This document shows, piece after piece, positions 7,714-18,300 of a stretch of DNA of 64,000 nucleotides. Made by a program: the position numbers and the translations under genes. A model generated the notes under the pieces. It saw nothing but the letters and a program-made list of their open reading frames with translations. It was not told where the DNA came from and did no database searches. Position 1 is the stretch's first letter. Every line of letters begins with the position of its first letter. The stretch comes from Hufsiella ginkgonis (GTDB lineage Bacteria; Bacteroidota; Bacteroidia; Sphingobacteriales; Sphingobacteriaceae): NCBI RefSeq assembly GCF_009834915.1, contig NZ_WVHS01000003.1, positions 881,558 to 945,557 on the forward strand, given 5' to 3'.

Positions 7714-10700
7714 TTATGATACTCCTACTAATATTCCTTTGGTAAAATTGAGTGTCGGGTTTGAAGAGGTGAAAACGATCCCACTATATCCAGTATCAAC
7801 TCCTATATGGAGGGTGCCTGGGTTTAAATAAATATCAGGACTCGAAAGCTGGATATAATCACCAATTTCCGTGGCTGAAATCTGAATACGGCCGCCGTTT
7901 GTTTCTAAGGCAAAATTATTATCGGCACCTTTTGCACTTAAATAAAGGGCGTGGTTTTGGCTGGGGCTTCCGCTACTGGTGATATATGGCCTGTGGTTGA
8001 TCAGCCTGGCGAGCTCGCTGTTAAGATCTCCAGAAATGTGATCTTCCAGTTCATTGCCGAAAGCCGCTTCCTGATAGCCGATCACGGTTCCACCGCTGTT
8101 TTGGTACTCGATGTACCCGCGAATGAGAACATGCGGATTTCCGCTTATAACAACGCCATCCTTTATGACACTTTCCGCCGTCAACGCGCTTGCTTCAATG
8201 GTCCAACCCCCGATAGTGCCGGTAACAAAATCCAAATCCAAGCCGGAAATGTAATCTGTGGTGATCACCGTTGACTTGATCCATTCCGCATCTATCAGGG
8301 TAGTTTTAATGTAACCACCGTCGATTATCGTTGAATCCAATTGAGCTGCGCCAATCAGATCTTCAAAAGCCAGGCCCCCTAAAGATCCCGAAAGGTCGGA
8401 AAGGTCTGATGCTACGCCTCCGGCGGCGTTGTATGCAGCAAGTGCGTCTGCTATGGCATTGGCGGCACTTGCTTGTGCTGTGTTAATTCTACCGTCTGCC
8501 AGGTCCGATATTTTCTTCAGTAAAAGGACCTTTTTGTCGTAGTAGTTTTTAAAAGCCGCCCTAAAATCGGCGGAAACGATCGTTTCGGTGGTAGTTAAAC
8601 TGGTGAGTTTCGGACTTATGTAGGCATCTAGTGCATCGTAGGCCGTATCATATGCCGTTTTTTCGGTGGTAATGGAATATACTGTCGCTTGGCCGTCGAT
8701 CGTTGGTTTTTCGGCCTGAATGATTTCCCACTCTTTTTTAACCGCTTTTTTCTCTACGGGTGTAAGTTTGGCATCATTGGCGATATCGGCCAACAATGCG
8801 TTTGCTGTGGCAGCTGATGATGCAGCTGCAGCGGCGGCAGTACCGGCATTATCAGCTATCAGTTTAGCTTTATCGGCTAACGCCTTCAGCAGCAATTGCC
8901 GTTTTTCGTAATAGTCGGCGAACTTGGCTCGGAAGTCGGCGGCCGTAATGGTTTCGGTACCGCTTGTGCTCAAATTGAGCGTACCCAAATATGTGTATAG
9001 GGTATTATAGGCAGTGGTATAAGCCGTTTTTTCAGTGGTGATAAGGTAATTATCTGCCTGGGCTTCAATCGCAGCCTTTTCCGCGGTAATGGAATCAAAT
9101 TCACCCTTTGTAGCGTGCTTTTCACCGGGTGTAAGTTTTCCATCGTTGGCAATATCAGCCAGCTGGGCATTTGCAATTCCGGCGGCCGCGGCTGCGTTAC
9201 CGGCGGCAAGAACAGCAGCTTCCGCGACCGTATCGTCGGTATACTTTGATGCTTTTATCCAGTCCCCAGCCATGTAGATGCCGCTGGTTCTGGCTGTCTG
9301 GCAACGCATAATGTCGCCGCTGAACCCCTGTACCCAAAGGTCGCCTACATCGTAAGGCGTTGTGGGTGTGGCAACGAAAACACGCCGTTTGCCGTCCGCT
9401 GTATCTAGGGCTTCACCGGCAAGGGCCAAAGCCTGTTCTGTAGCGGTATCCGCGATGGGAACCCAACCCCAAACACCAGATACCAGCACCCAACGCCATG
9501 AGGCCCCGGTATCGGTATTAGTAAACGTGTCATTAGCATGTTGGGCCTTCAATTCGGGCGTTGTCCAGTCAATCGCCGGCGCGTTAGATGTGGTAGGATC
9601 GTGCTGCTCGAAAAAGCTGATAAGTTGCCCATCAATTTGATCCTGTAAATCAGCTATAAGCAAGTCGACATACTCCGCGTCTATGTAGCTGGAAAGATCC
9701 GGCTTATCTGCAATGTTGTCGTACCCGGTGGTGCCGGATGCGAACGCGATTTTACCGCCAATAACGCCCGCGTCAAGATCGAAGTATGTGAGGCCGTCCG
9801 TGCTAAAAATCGCTCCGGTTGTGATAAACTTTCCGTTAATTGCGGTCTGCCCGTATGTTAGGGATATTCCTCGTACCGACCCCACAGGAGAATGCACCAC
9901 GCCGATCAGAAAATAATAATCTGTGGGATCCTGGTCAACGGTCATTTGACTGATGGAAAGTACTATTGTGCCTGCTATCCCCACTTTGGAGCACTTCGCA
10001 TAAATGTAGTATGCAGTGGCCGGAGCCAACGTGTCACTGCTGAAAGCAGATATATTCCATGTCTTGATTTCCTCCGAAATACTAAAATGATCCAATTTAC
10101 CGGCCGAAGAACGGAACTTCGCCGAATCCCCTAAATAGTTAGGTTGGAAGATGATTTCAGAAAGAACGAACTGCTGTGACTTAGCTGCTACGGAAATCAT
10201 CGTCGTTTCAATGCTAAGCGGCTTAATGCTTTCGCTGAAGTAATAGCCATCAGGATCGAAAACCAAATTCTTCAGCTCTTGAGAGGTTCTCCAATTTAGC
10301 CTGGCTCGGTTAACGTCGAATAGGCGACTTTGCCTGATTGCTTTTTCAATATTTTCCTGTGCATTGGCCTGTTTGGTGTAGCGGTTGATCTCAACCTGTT
10401 CGGACAGGTTGAGATTCGTAATTTTTGACGGGTCCTGTAAGTCTTGGCTGAACCCCAGTACCCGAATTGCATCACTAAATCCGAAATCATCATCTGTAAG
10501 CGTTATATAGCTTCCCAATGTGAGGCTGTAATTGTATTGCTTGAAAAGGATGTTGTCGCAGGTGACCTGGTAGATTTTGCGCGCATCTGAATTAAGATTC
10601 AGATAATTTTGAGCAGCTGTCTGCAATTCGAGTTCGGCGGCTAGAATATATGCATTTGGCATGATAATGTCGCTGATGATATATTTGTCGCCCACCGCAG

Positions 10701-11715
10701 GCTTAAAAGCAGACGAAGGCATGACCAGATCTCTTTCTTGGTTGACAAGCAGTCGCATTGTTTTACTCGAATAGTCAAAACTCCCCGCTTCAATTTCGAA
10801 TTTATTCCCGGCCAAGTATCCAGTTTGAAACTCTACCTTCGCGCTCACCTTGTCAATCAGCTGCAAATTTAGGTCGAAGTCGATCCCCGTGTCAGTGAAG
10901 GTGAATTCATCACCAACTGCTGTCACAATTCCGATCCGTTTAGGGTAGATTTCAGGAAATACGATCGTATCTTCCCGGGCGCCGTATTGGGAAACGTTCC
11001 TCTCAAGAAAAAGCAGAGGGGATGGCAGTCGCAATCGCGAAGAAAAACCGCGGTAGTCAGCAGGAATGTTTTTTTCGCCGCCCTCAGCATACAATACTGT
11101 TACGAGCTGCTTATCCTGCTGCTGAATCCTCTCAATATTATAAAGGCCGTTACCCCGGCCATACTGAAGTTCCAAAGGTACCAGGTTCCCCCGTTTGGTC
11201 AGATGGATCGTTTGACCCTCGATCCAAAACTCGGTTTTAAATTCCTCGGCCAAGCGTGAAAGTACAGTAAGACAGTTTTCATTATTGAATGTCAGCATCC
11301 GAGTGTCAGTCACATCCACAGTGCCCTTTATCCAACCGGTCTGCCGGCGGGCCACATTCAAAAGCAACAGGTCGATAAACGTTTCAGCGTTTCCCATGAG
11401 AGAGAATTCGGACTTGGTAAGGACATTCTCACTGTTGTAAAAAAAGTACTTCGATCGTATAAGGTCATATAAAACAACCTCCAGCTTCAAAGAATAAATG
11501 AACTTGATAGAGCTTTCCTTTTTTACATCCGGCTCGGTGTTTATGTAATAATTCTGTCCCTGTATTACGACATGATCGCCCACACGGAAATGAATCAAGC
11601 TGCTAAGCTCAAAAGTCATGTTTGCGATATTAGGACCCATTATCGCCCTTTCAATACTGCCAGAAGGGGAGACAGTAGCAATTAAGCTACTGCCCCTTAA
11701 AATGTCGTAATTCAT
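7714..11715 (-). CDS. Tail-tip / host-recognition protein
   Basis: This 1333-residue protein has an N-terminal part of about 450 residues like phage tail-associated (Tal-type) baseplate proteins. Then come short linker domains typical of tail fibres (TPTTPYDVGDLWVQG) and two related repeats of about 110 residues near 848-960 and 973-1070, each opening LADIAND(G/A)KLTP(G/V)EK. The C-terminal third is glycine- and asparagine-rich, like receptor-binding tips (GGWTIEASALTAESVIKDGV). The large size and place just left of the tail genes support a role at the tail tip in contacting the cell surface. The receptor is unknown. Confidence 0.8.
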   Translation of the reverse strand: MNYDILRGSSLIATVSPSGSIERAIMGPNIANMTFELSSLIHFRVGDHVVIQGQNYYINTEPDVKKESSIKFIYSLKLEVVLYDLIRSKYFFYNSENVLTKSEFSLMGNAETFIDLLLLNVARRQTGWIKGTVDVTDTRMLTFNNENCLTVLSRLAEEFKTEFWIEGQTIHLTKRGNLVPLELQYGRGNGLYNIERIQQQDKQLVTVLYAEGGEKNIPADYRGFSSRLRLPSPLLFLERNVSQYGAREDTIVFPEIYPKRIGIVTAVGDEFTFTDTGIDFDLNLQLIDKVSAKVEFQTGYLAGNKFEIEAGSFDYSSKTMRLLVNQERDLVMPSSAFKPAVGDKYIISDIIMPNAYILAAELELQTAAQNYLNLNSDARKIYQVTCDNILFKQYNYSLTLGSYITLTDDDFGFSDAIRVLGFSQDLQDPSKITNLNLSEQVEINRYTKQANAQENIEKAIRQSRLFDVNRARLNWRTSQELKNLVFDPDGYYFSESIKPLSIETTMISVAAKSQQFVLSEIIFQPNYLGDSAKFRSSAGKLDHFSISEEIKTWNISAFSSDTLAPATAYYIYAKCSKVGIAGTIVLSISQMTVDQDPTDYYFLIGVVHSPVGSVRGISLTYGQTAINGKFITTGAIFSTDGLTYFDLDAGVIGGKIAFASGTTGYDNIADKPDLSSYIDAEYVDLLIADLQDQIDGQLISFFEQHDPTTSNAPAIDWTTPELKAQHANDTFTNTDTGASWRWVLVSGVWGWVPIADTATEQALALAGEALDTADGKRRVFVATPTTPYDVGDLWVQGFSGDIMRCQTARTSGIYMAGDWIKASKYTDDTVAEAAVLAAGNAAAAAGIANAQLADIANDGKLTPGEKHATKGEFDSITAEKAAIEAQADNYLITTEKTAYTTAYNTLYTYLGTLNLSTSGTETITAADFRAKFADYYEKRQLLLKALADKAKLIADNAGTAAAAAASSAATANALLADIANDAKLTPVEKKAVKKEWEIIQAEKPTIDGQATVYSITTEKTAYDTAYDALDAYISPKLTSLTTTETIVSADFRAAFKNYYDKKVLLLKKISDLADGRINTAQASAANAIADALAAYNAAGGVASDLSDLSGSLGGLAFEDLIGAAQLDSTIIDGGYIKTTLIDAEWIKSTVITTDYISGLDLDFVTGTIGGWTIEASALTAESVIKDGVVISGNPHVLIRGYIEYQNSGGTVIGYQEAAFGNELEDHISGDLNSELARLINHRPYITSSGSPSQNHALYLSAKGADNNFALETNGGRIQISATEIGDYIQLSSPDIYLNPGTLHIGVDTGYSGIVFTSSNPTLNFTKGILVGVS

Positions 11716-11724
11716 CGATTTATT

Positions 11725-12618
11725 TTAGTTGGGTACCAGGCCCTTGCCTTTTGGTTTGTTGATGTAGGCATGCGCTGAACCAGAAAATGCAAAGAAGCGC
11801 AGATAAAGGTTACCTGACGGCCGCGGACAGGTATTAGTTACCCCATCATTTGCGGCGGTTAGATCAATCCAGGTAGCAGTATCCGGATCCGAGCCGACAT
11901 TTAAAGTATACTGGAATTTTACGGTGGATGAAAGTAGTAAGATCCGCATTCGAAATGTTGCAGACCCTGTCTGATCCGCTGTATTGTAAAAGTTGTAAGG
12001 ATAAGTGGTGCCTCCTGCGTGTGTATTGCTGTAATTCTTTCCTGATACTCTTCCGTTGGTCAGGTTTCCGTTGATCTCTAGTGGCGTTCCTTCATTTGCT
12101 GGTTGAGCTGTACCGTCTGGAACAGTATCAAGAATCATCGATGCTGTACCTGTTTGTTCCATACCCATCATTACATAGCCCTGTACCCCTGAAGGAATAT
12201 GTAAAGTGGTGCGAGCACGACCAAACACGCCACCGGTTGTAACGAAATCTACGCCATCATCAGAGACCGTAGCATGTTCGAGGGGTAACCCGGTTACATA
12301 ATCACCAGTCAAAACGGTATAAATAGGGGCTACAAGCGGCGGACCAACAAGTTCACTCGCATCCAAGGCAAATTCCGGATCATCTACCATAATGAAAATG
12401 TAAGTTTCGCCGGCAACAGCTGACGTAATTGCATTGTTCGGGCGACCGGGCTCCCAACTGCCATAGGTTCGATCAATTTCCTCATCTGTTTCTTCGTCGA
12501 AATTGATAACTACGCCGTAGATCCTTAAACAATCGGGTGTATCGAAAATGCTTCCTTCAAATTCGAAATCGACCAAGGCCTGCCGGCCATTTGGTCCTTT
12601 AAAAATATTATCTGCCAT
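11725..12618 (-). CDS. Tail accessory protein with shared N-terminal domain
   Basis: The 297-residue protein begins with a domain of about 90 residues (FKGPNGRQA ... YGSWEPGRPNNAI) that recurs in the two upstream genes at 12630-14417 and 14420-14647. The rest is beta-rich, with a segment (MRILLLSSTVKFQYTLNVGS) like carbohydrate-binding or tail-fibre domains. It sits between the tail-tip gene and a deacetylase-like tail protein, all in one operon with short gaps. It probably decorates the tail tip or baseplate. No enzyme motif was seen. Confidence 0.7.
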   Translation of the reverse strand: MADNIFKGPNGRQALVDFEFEGSIFDTPDCLRIYGVVINFDEETDEEIDRTYGSWEPGRPNNAITSAVAGETYIFIMVDDPEFALDASELVGPPLVAPIYTVLTGDYVTGLPLEHATVSDDGVDFVTTGGVFGRARTTLHIPSGVQGYVMMGMEQTGTASMILDTVPDGTAQPANEGTPLEINGNLTNGRVSGKNYSNTHAGGTTYPYNFYNTADQTGSATFRMRILLLSSTVKFQYTLNVGSDPDTATWIDLTAANDGVTNTCPRPSGNLYLRFFAFSGSAHAYINKPKGKGLVPN

Positions 12619-12629
12619 CTTTTAAAAAA

Positions 12630-14417
12630 TTAAATTGTGTTGTTAACTGCTGCACCCCAATAAGCGGGTAGTTTTCTTGATGAATCTGCAACGGAGCGCA
12701 CGTCCCCGGTTTGCATTGAATAGTATAGCTTGACCGATTCGCCAGCGACCACGTTAGAACCGAGTACAAGCCGCCAGGACGTGCCGGACCCCTCCAAGCC
12801 TGTAACGGTATGGGTGGATGGTAAAGCCTGATTTTCTACCGTATCGGCGATCCTAAAGGCTGAAAACACCGACATTAAGACGGGTTCGCTTAGCGTTAAA
12901 TTGATCTTGTTTGCCGATCCTGTAACAATATTTGCAGCTAGTATTTCGGGCGGATCAACTTCCAGCGACGGGTCAGCAAAGGATGTGATTTCCCGGATTA
13001 TATTTACGATGCCCGTATCTACGTCCTTTTCGATCCTAGCCCCTCCGGTTTGCGTAATGCCAGCTATAGTCTTATTTGCGGTCAGCTTCAGCGTAATGTC
13101 TTGCCAGCGGTAATGAGCCGGTACGCCGGTATAGTCCAGCTGCACGGTCAGGGTCCCGTCTTCGTTGATAGTTTCGGTTTTAATTACCTTCCTGGTTACC
13201 TGCATATATTCGCAAGTCTCTTGGGTGGAGGCAAAGCAAATCTTATCCCCCAGTAACGTAAATACCTTGTTCATATAAGCCTTCCAGGTATTCCATTCGG
13301 TAGGATCACCGGAAACGTATGTAGGTCCGTGACTTCCGCACCTGATAATAAACCGCTGGTCCGGGTGCGCCGCCATTTCGCCGGCCAGGCCGTCCACTGC
13401 ATCACTGGCAAGCGTTAGCGAGTTTTCCCAAAACACACGGGCCAGTAAAATAGGATCTCCGTTGTCTATGGCATCGTAAACCTTTTGAAGGTTTCCGAAC
13501 CCCGGCGGCTTGCCGCTGTCTGCCATGTACTGAATCGGGTAGCCATCATTTGCATAAGTCCCGAAGCCTTGGGAAGACATCCCTGCGAAATCCTTGATAT
13601 GTGCCCAAACGCTTACATAACCAGGGTCATTGTTGGGAACGACACCGGCGTTAACGCGAACGTCAACACCGCGACTTTTCATTTCGTCATAGATCAGTTC
13701 CAGGTTTTTTTCCACCTGCTGATAGCGATTTTCGTAACCGCCGAAAACAGCGGTTCCGCCCCATTGATGATCACTGATAGACCAACCCTTCTCGTACATC
13801 TCTACCAATTGCGGCCAGGTAATATAAACGGGATTGCTTCCACCTACCAACGGATTTCCGTTCGTAGCTACCGTAAAGATCGCATGTGTGCAACGGGGAA
13901 GCACAAAGTTACCGCAACCGTCCGTTAGTATTTCGCGCTTGCCTGGGTACTGCTGACCGTCTCCTGCTGGTACTCCATCGTGCATAGTTCCCAGCAGAAA
14001 TTTAAAAGCCAGTTCGTACATAGTCCTTTGGCTGTCGTCAGCCTCCCAATTATAAAAGGCGTGCATGCCATACTTAACGCGCTCAAATTCCGCAGTCGCC
14101 TCCAGTTCACCCTCCTCTTCTTCGAATGTGAAAAGTAGGTTAACTATCGATTGTAGTTCCTCGAACGGTGGCTCGAAATAGCTGCTGACGTCCATTTCAG
14201 ACAGTGACACAATCATATAAACCTCGCCCGGAACAGTGGTATCAAAAAAATTTACAGACCGATTCGGCTTCCAGCTGGAGTAATTTCGCTCACCGGTCAT
14301 AGGATGTACAGAGATAGCGTACACGACGCCGCAGTTCGACGCGTTGAAAATCGTCGATAAGGACACTGCCTGGGTAGCGCGTCTGCCGTTAGGCCCAGTT
14401 TTTAGGTTGTTCGGCAT
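12630..14417 (-). CDS. Tail protein with divergent polysaccharide-deacetylase-like domain
   Basis: The 595 residues divide into three parts. The N-terminal domain (TGPNGRRA ... YSSWKPNRSVN, about 85 residues) is shared with two neighbours. The central region resembles the NodB polysaccharide-deacetylase fold (WPQLVEMYEKGWSISDHQWG, then RFIIRCGSHGPTY and TQETCEYMQV). The C-terminal Ig-like domain (residues about 480-595) contains INLTLSEPVLMS. A deacetylase on the tail would modify surface polysaccharide during adsorption. The usual metal-binding Asp of NodB is not evident, so activity is doubtful. The enzyme assignment is inference from pattern. Confidence 0.65.
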   Translation of the reverse strand: MPNNLKTGPNGRRATQAVSLSTIFNASNCGVVYAISVHPMTGERNYSSWKPNRSVNFFDTTVPGEVYMIVSLSEMDVSSYFEPPFEELQSIVNLLFTFEEEEGELEATAEFERVKYGMHAFYNWEADDSQRTMYELAFKFLLGTMHDGVPAGDGQQYPGKREILTDGCGNFVLPRCTHAIFTVATNGNPLVGGSNPVYITWPQLVEMYEKGWSISDHQWGGTAVFGGYENRYQQVEKNLELIYDEMKSRGVDVRVNAGVVPNNDPGYVSVWAHIKDFAGMSSQGFGTYANDGYPIQYMADSGKPPGFGNLQKVYDAIDNGDPILLARVFWENSLTLASDAVDGLAGEMAAHPDQRFIIRCGSHGPTYVSGDPTEWNTWKAYMNKVFTLLGDKICFASTQETCEYMQVTRKVIKTETINEDGTLTVQLDYTGVPAHYRWQDITLKLTANKTIAGITQTGGARIEKDVDTGIVNIIREITSFADPSLEVDPPEILAANIVTGSANKINLTLSEPVLMSVFSAFRIADTVENQALPSTHTVTGLEGSGTSWRLVLGSNVVAGESVKLYYSMQTGDVRSVADSSRKLPAYWGAAVNNTI

Positions 14418-14419
14418 GC

Positions 14420-14647
14420 TTAATAAAATAGTGCTGAAAGATCCATTTCAGCCGTAGCAATCACCAGATAGCTGACATCAATTTCGAGTTCCTCGATAGC
14501 GTTGTTGGGACGCCCGGGCTTCCATGAATCATAACTACCTTCAAGGCGATAGATAAAAGCAAGGTTGTCGTCATCGAAAACCTCCGCGAGTTCTGCTGTG
14601 GCCTTCGCTATCAATAGGTTAGGACCGGGTTTAATGTTAATAGCCAT
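14420..14647 (-). CDS. Stand-alone copy of the shared tail domain
   Basis: At 75 residues this is the N-terminal domain of the next two genes on its own: GPNLLIAKA, then YDSWKPGRPNNAI, then a hydrophobic strand and MDLSALFY. It lies 2 bp upstream of the 12630-14417 gene. A single-domain paralogue next to two multidomain ones suggests a structural or docking unit of the tail. Confidence 0.7.
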   Translation of the reverse strand: MAINIKPGPNLLIAKATAELAEVFDDDNLAFIYRLEGSYDSWKPGRPNNAIEELEIDVSYLVIATAEMDLSALFY

Positions 14648-14649
14648 TT

Positions 14650-15066
14650 TTATACATTTATTATTGTAAAAGTTAAATTCAGTTCGACGACTACTTTGTT
14701 AGCGTTGATCTTTGTGTATTTTTTGCCGGAGGATTTGCTGTAAAACACTTGATAGGTGGTGCCCAAATCGGCGACCATCAGATCAAGTTGTCCAGGAGCC
14801 TTTAATGCATTCCATAGTGCGGCGCGCTTGATATTGTAATCGGTCCTGCTGGAAGCATGAAGGGTTCCGCCAATCGTCACCTGCCGGTTCATAAAAACAG
14901 GTGTTGTAAGATCATACTCTATTCCGTCTTCGTCGCCCCAGTCATGAGAAGGTGGATCCTTTCGTTCCGGAAACGGAACGAAATCGTCGCTGCCGGATAG
15001 GGGAGCCCATCCGTAGGTAAGCCACATATCCAAGCCCTCCAAAAAGTATAAACCCTTAGCGTTCAT
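14650..15066 (-). CDS. Tail protein (distal-tail-like)
   Basis: The 138-residue protein contains RQVTIGGTLHASSRTDYNIK and YQVFYSKSSGKKYTKI, a pattern found in small baseplate or distal tail proteins. It lies in the tail operon between the tape measure and the tail accessory genes, 2 bp before the next gene. The assignment rests mainly on position and size. Confidence 0.6.
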   Translation of the reverse strand: MNAKGLYFLEGLDMWLTYGWAPLSGSDDFVPFPERKDPPSHDWGDEDGIEYDLTTPVFMNRQVTIGGTLHASSRTDYNIKRAALWNALKAPGQLDLMVADLGTTYQVFYSKSSGKKYTKINANKVVVELNLTFTIINV

Positions 15067-15069
15067 CGG

Positions 15070-15312
15070 TTACCATTTAATGCGATGAACAGTTCCGTCT
15101 ACGCGATCGTCCTTGTAAGTAATGATCAGGAACTTACCTTCAGACAGCTTTTCCAGCGTATTTTTTGACAATTCATGTTTAACATCCAAATAGAATCCGC
15201 CGCACTCAACTATCGCTTTGATCCGGTCGAAAATTGCTACGCTTCCATTTTCGTTTACTGCCAGGGCCGCCTTGCGTGCCTGATCAGCCGTTGTTATATT
15301 ATTTTTTGCCAT
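15070..15312 (-). CDS. Hypothetical tail-operon protein
   Basis: The 80-residue protein is not recognised. It has a helical first half and a beta-like second half (KFLIITYKDDRVDGTVHRIKW). It lies 9 bp after the tape-measure gene and 3 bp before the distal-tail-like gene, so it belongs to the tail operon. Confidence 0.6.
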   Translation of the reverse strand: MAKNNITTADQARKAALAVNENGSVAIFDRIKAIVECGGFYLDVKHELSKNTLEKLSEGKFLIITYKDDRVDGTVHRIKW

Positions 15313-15321
15313 GATATTCGT

Positions 15322-18300
15322 TTAAGGAATTCGCCCACCAGACCTTAATGCGTCGACGGGTATATCCATTTTTTTATTTATTGAAACCAGCGCTGTTTCA
15401 ATGTTTGCCAGCCTGTCAGTATTGGTAGCTGTCCTGCCTGTATAAATTTCAATTTGAAGGATCGAGGCTAATTTTTGTCTGCCGATCGCCAGCATATCAA
15501 TTTGAATCAGGCGGTTGGAAGCCATGTATCCGGATAGCACGTCTATGCTTTCCTGGGATGCAGATGCGAGCGCGCCTTTCAAGCTGTTCTTGTTCGCCGA
15601 GTTATCTGTAACTTTCCCCAGGGAGATCCCGGTCGCCTTCTGCAGCTGATCAGCAAAGAGCGCGGCATCGGTGATCGTTTTGTTGATGCCTGCAGTAAAT
15701 GCCGCGATCTCGGAAGCGTCCAACGCACCGCCACTTTCGGCGTCTTTCGCGAACTGCTCGTATAGTTTTTTGATAGGCCCCTCGAGCGCCTGGTATTTCA
15801 GAGCGTTTAAAAGGGCCTTGCGAATAATGTCCTCGGTGCTGGCGGCAAAGTCCTCGACTTTCGTAAATCCGTTTGCAAATCCGTCCGCGATCGTGTCGGT
15901 AATCGCCTCTGCCGTCGTGCCGGTAAAAATTTCCGCTGCTTTGGCAGCCACGGATGCCAAAGCTTCAGTGACGTCGCCACCCTCTTCTTTCAGTTTTTGT
16001 AGTTGCTCGAAAAGCACCTTCGCTCCATTCGTCAATTTGCCTTCAGTGAAAAGCTTCTCTATTTCTTCATAGGTCAGGCCTGACAGCCCCGCCATATTTT
16101 GGGTAACTTTCGCTTTTCGGAACCAGGTGCCGTGTTGGTAGTCGACACTGGCCACGTACTGCTGCTTCTGTAGTTTATTGAAAAGCTCCTGGTACTTTCT
16201 ATCGATGTCCGATGTTTGCGTAGCAAGAAGGACGCGCTGCTTTTGAATGTTGGAAAGCGTACCTTTTTCCTGGGCGGCAAGCTCCCGGGCTCGCTCGCGA
16301 AGCAATGCCAAATATTGAACTTCGCCTTTGTAAGCCGTATCGTAATAGGCTTGGACCTCTGCACGGGCTGCAGCGTTCATTTCCTTTACCCTCTTATTGA
16401 TACTCATAATTCCGGCGATGCCGGAAGTAATTGCACCAAACAGATCGCCAGCTGCCAGCTTTCCGGCCACATTCGACACCACACCGGTGATCCGCGAAAT
16501 AGTTGAAAGTGTGAACGCGAGCTCGTCGTTGACACCCTCGAAGGCGCCGGATAATTCAGCGAAATCCTGCGACGCCATCCCGAAGGATTTGGAAATCTTA
16601 TCCAATGCTTCCTTGATCGCGACGGCTTCAGGGAAAAGTGCCTCCAAACCCGTACCGCCTGACGATTTCAACAGGTTTTGAGCTTGGTTTAAAGCATTCT
16701 TGCCGGCCTCTTTTTGGGCAGGGGTAAGGGATTTATCTTTAAGGTCGTTCTTTAAATTCCTGATCTGCTCTTTGAGTTGCTCCCGCGTCATAAAGAACAG
16801 GTTTTTTGCCATATCCTGGGCGATCTTCGTCTCCTCAAACGCCATTATTCGCACGCCGTCTAGCTCTATGGCACGATTCCGCTCAAGCTGCTTTTTCCTT
16901 GCTTCGAATTCCTCACCTTTGAATTTCGTACGAAGAATTGACAGATCCTTTTCGAATTTTGCTTCGATCCGCGCCTCCTCAACTTTCGCCGTCCGGGTTT
17001 CGTCCAGTACCCTTTTTAGGTTCGCCATGTTATAGTCGAACTCCTTATTTGCCTGCTCTTTCTTGGCTTTTGGTAGTTCCTTATCCAGGTACTCCTTTAA
17101 CTTTTTAGCGCGTACCGATAAATCACCCTCAACAGGCGTCAGCGATTCGAGATACTTGACATACGTTTCATAGCCTCGCAACTCTTCAGCAAAACGCTGG
17201 TCGGCATTTTTTGCGCCGTATTCCAGTTTGTAAGCCTCATAGTCATTGAAAAGCTGCTTCTGTTCCTCAATAATCGTTTTGGTCCGCTCGACCTCTTGGA
17301 GACCTGTTTCATCATTGATGGCCTTTTGAAGAGCGGGGGCAAGATTGAGATTTAGCGCGCCCGCTTTGTTTTTTTTGCTCTTATTTAGTTTATCAATTTC
17401 TGCCTGTAAAGCAGCAAAGTCACCCTTAATCTCAGCGAGCTTTTGCTTTTCCTGGGATTCGGTGGCAACGCTATATTTTTCATTCAGCGCAGCCAATTTT
17501 GCAATCAATTCAGCCTTCTTTTCCAGCGATTTATTGTATTCCTTTGACGCTTTTGTAGCGATACCAGTAATACGAGCCTTCTCACGTTCGAGAGCGTTTA
17601 TTTCAGCTTCGACTCGTTTATACTCAGCATTATTTGTGGTTTTTGCCAGTTCAGCCTTTTTACTCGCTATGTCAGCATCAATTGAAGCGATATCCCGCCT
17701 AACCTTTTCAGTTACTTTACTTGTTTCTTCGTCAACCTCCTCGGTGAGCTTCTTGATCTGATCCTTTACCTTCTGCTGCTCAAGCGCGTTATTGATAGTC
17801 GAATTCAGTGCAAACGCGTTCACGCCCCCGGTTGTGCCATTGAAGACAAGATCCAGCATCTTCGTGCCGAACCCGGGTCCCTCGTTTTCCTGGTTGATCA
17901 GGTCTTCGAGCTTTTTGTTCAGAATTTTTAACCGGATCGATTTTTCAAGCGACTTGACATAATTGTCAAGTGCTTTTTTCGCGTCATCGGTTTTTAGGGT
18001 TTCAAGGTTAAGGTTTCCCAGGTACTCCGGGCTCAGCTTATTGAGATCCTTGATTGCCCTCTCCCTGGCCTTTTTCGAAAGATTTTCATTATTGGCGACA
18101 TCCAGCAGCTGCTGCAGTTTATTGCGTTCAATATCAAGCTGTGAATTCGCCTCCTTCGTAGCTTCACCTACGGCATCGAGGCTGTCCGAGTACACGTAGA
18201 AGGCTGTCGCAAGCGCAACAATGGCGGTAGCGGCCAAGACATAGGGGTTTGCAGATATCGTGGCGTTCAATGCCTTCATAACCTTGTCAAGTCGTGCGCT

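Noticed and set aside
8720..9277. Plus-strand Ala-rich frames inside the tail-tip gene
   Set aside because: They mirror the Ala-rich repeats of the minus-strand protein and have no independent gene context.
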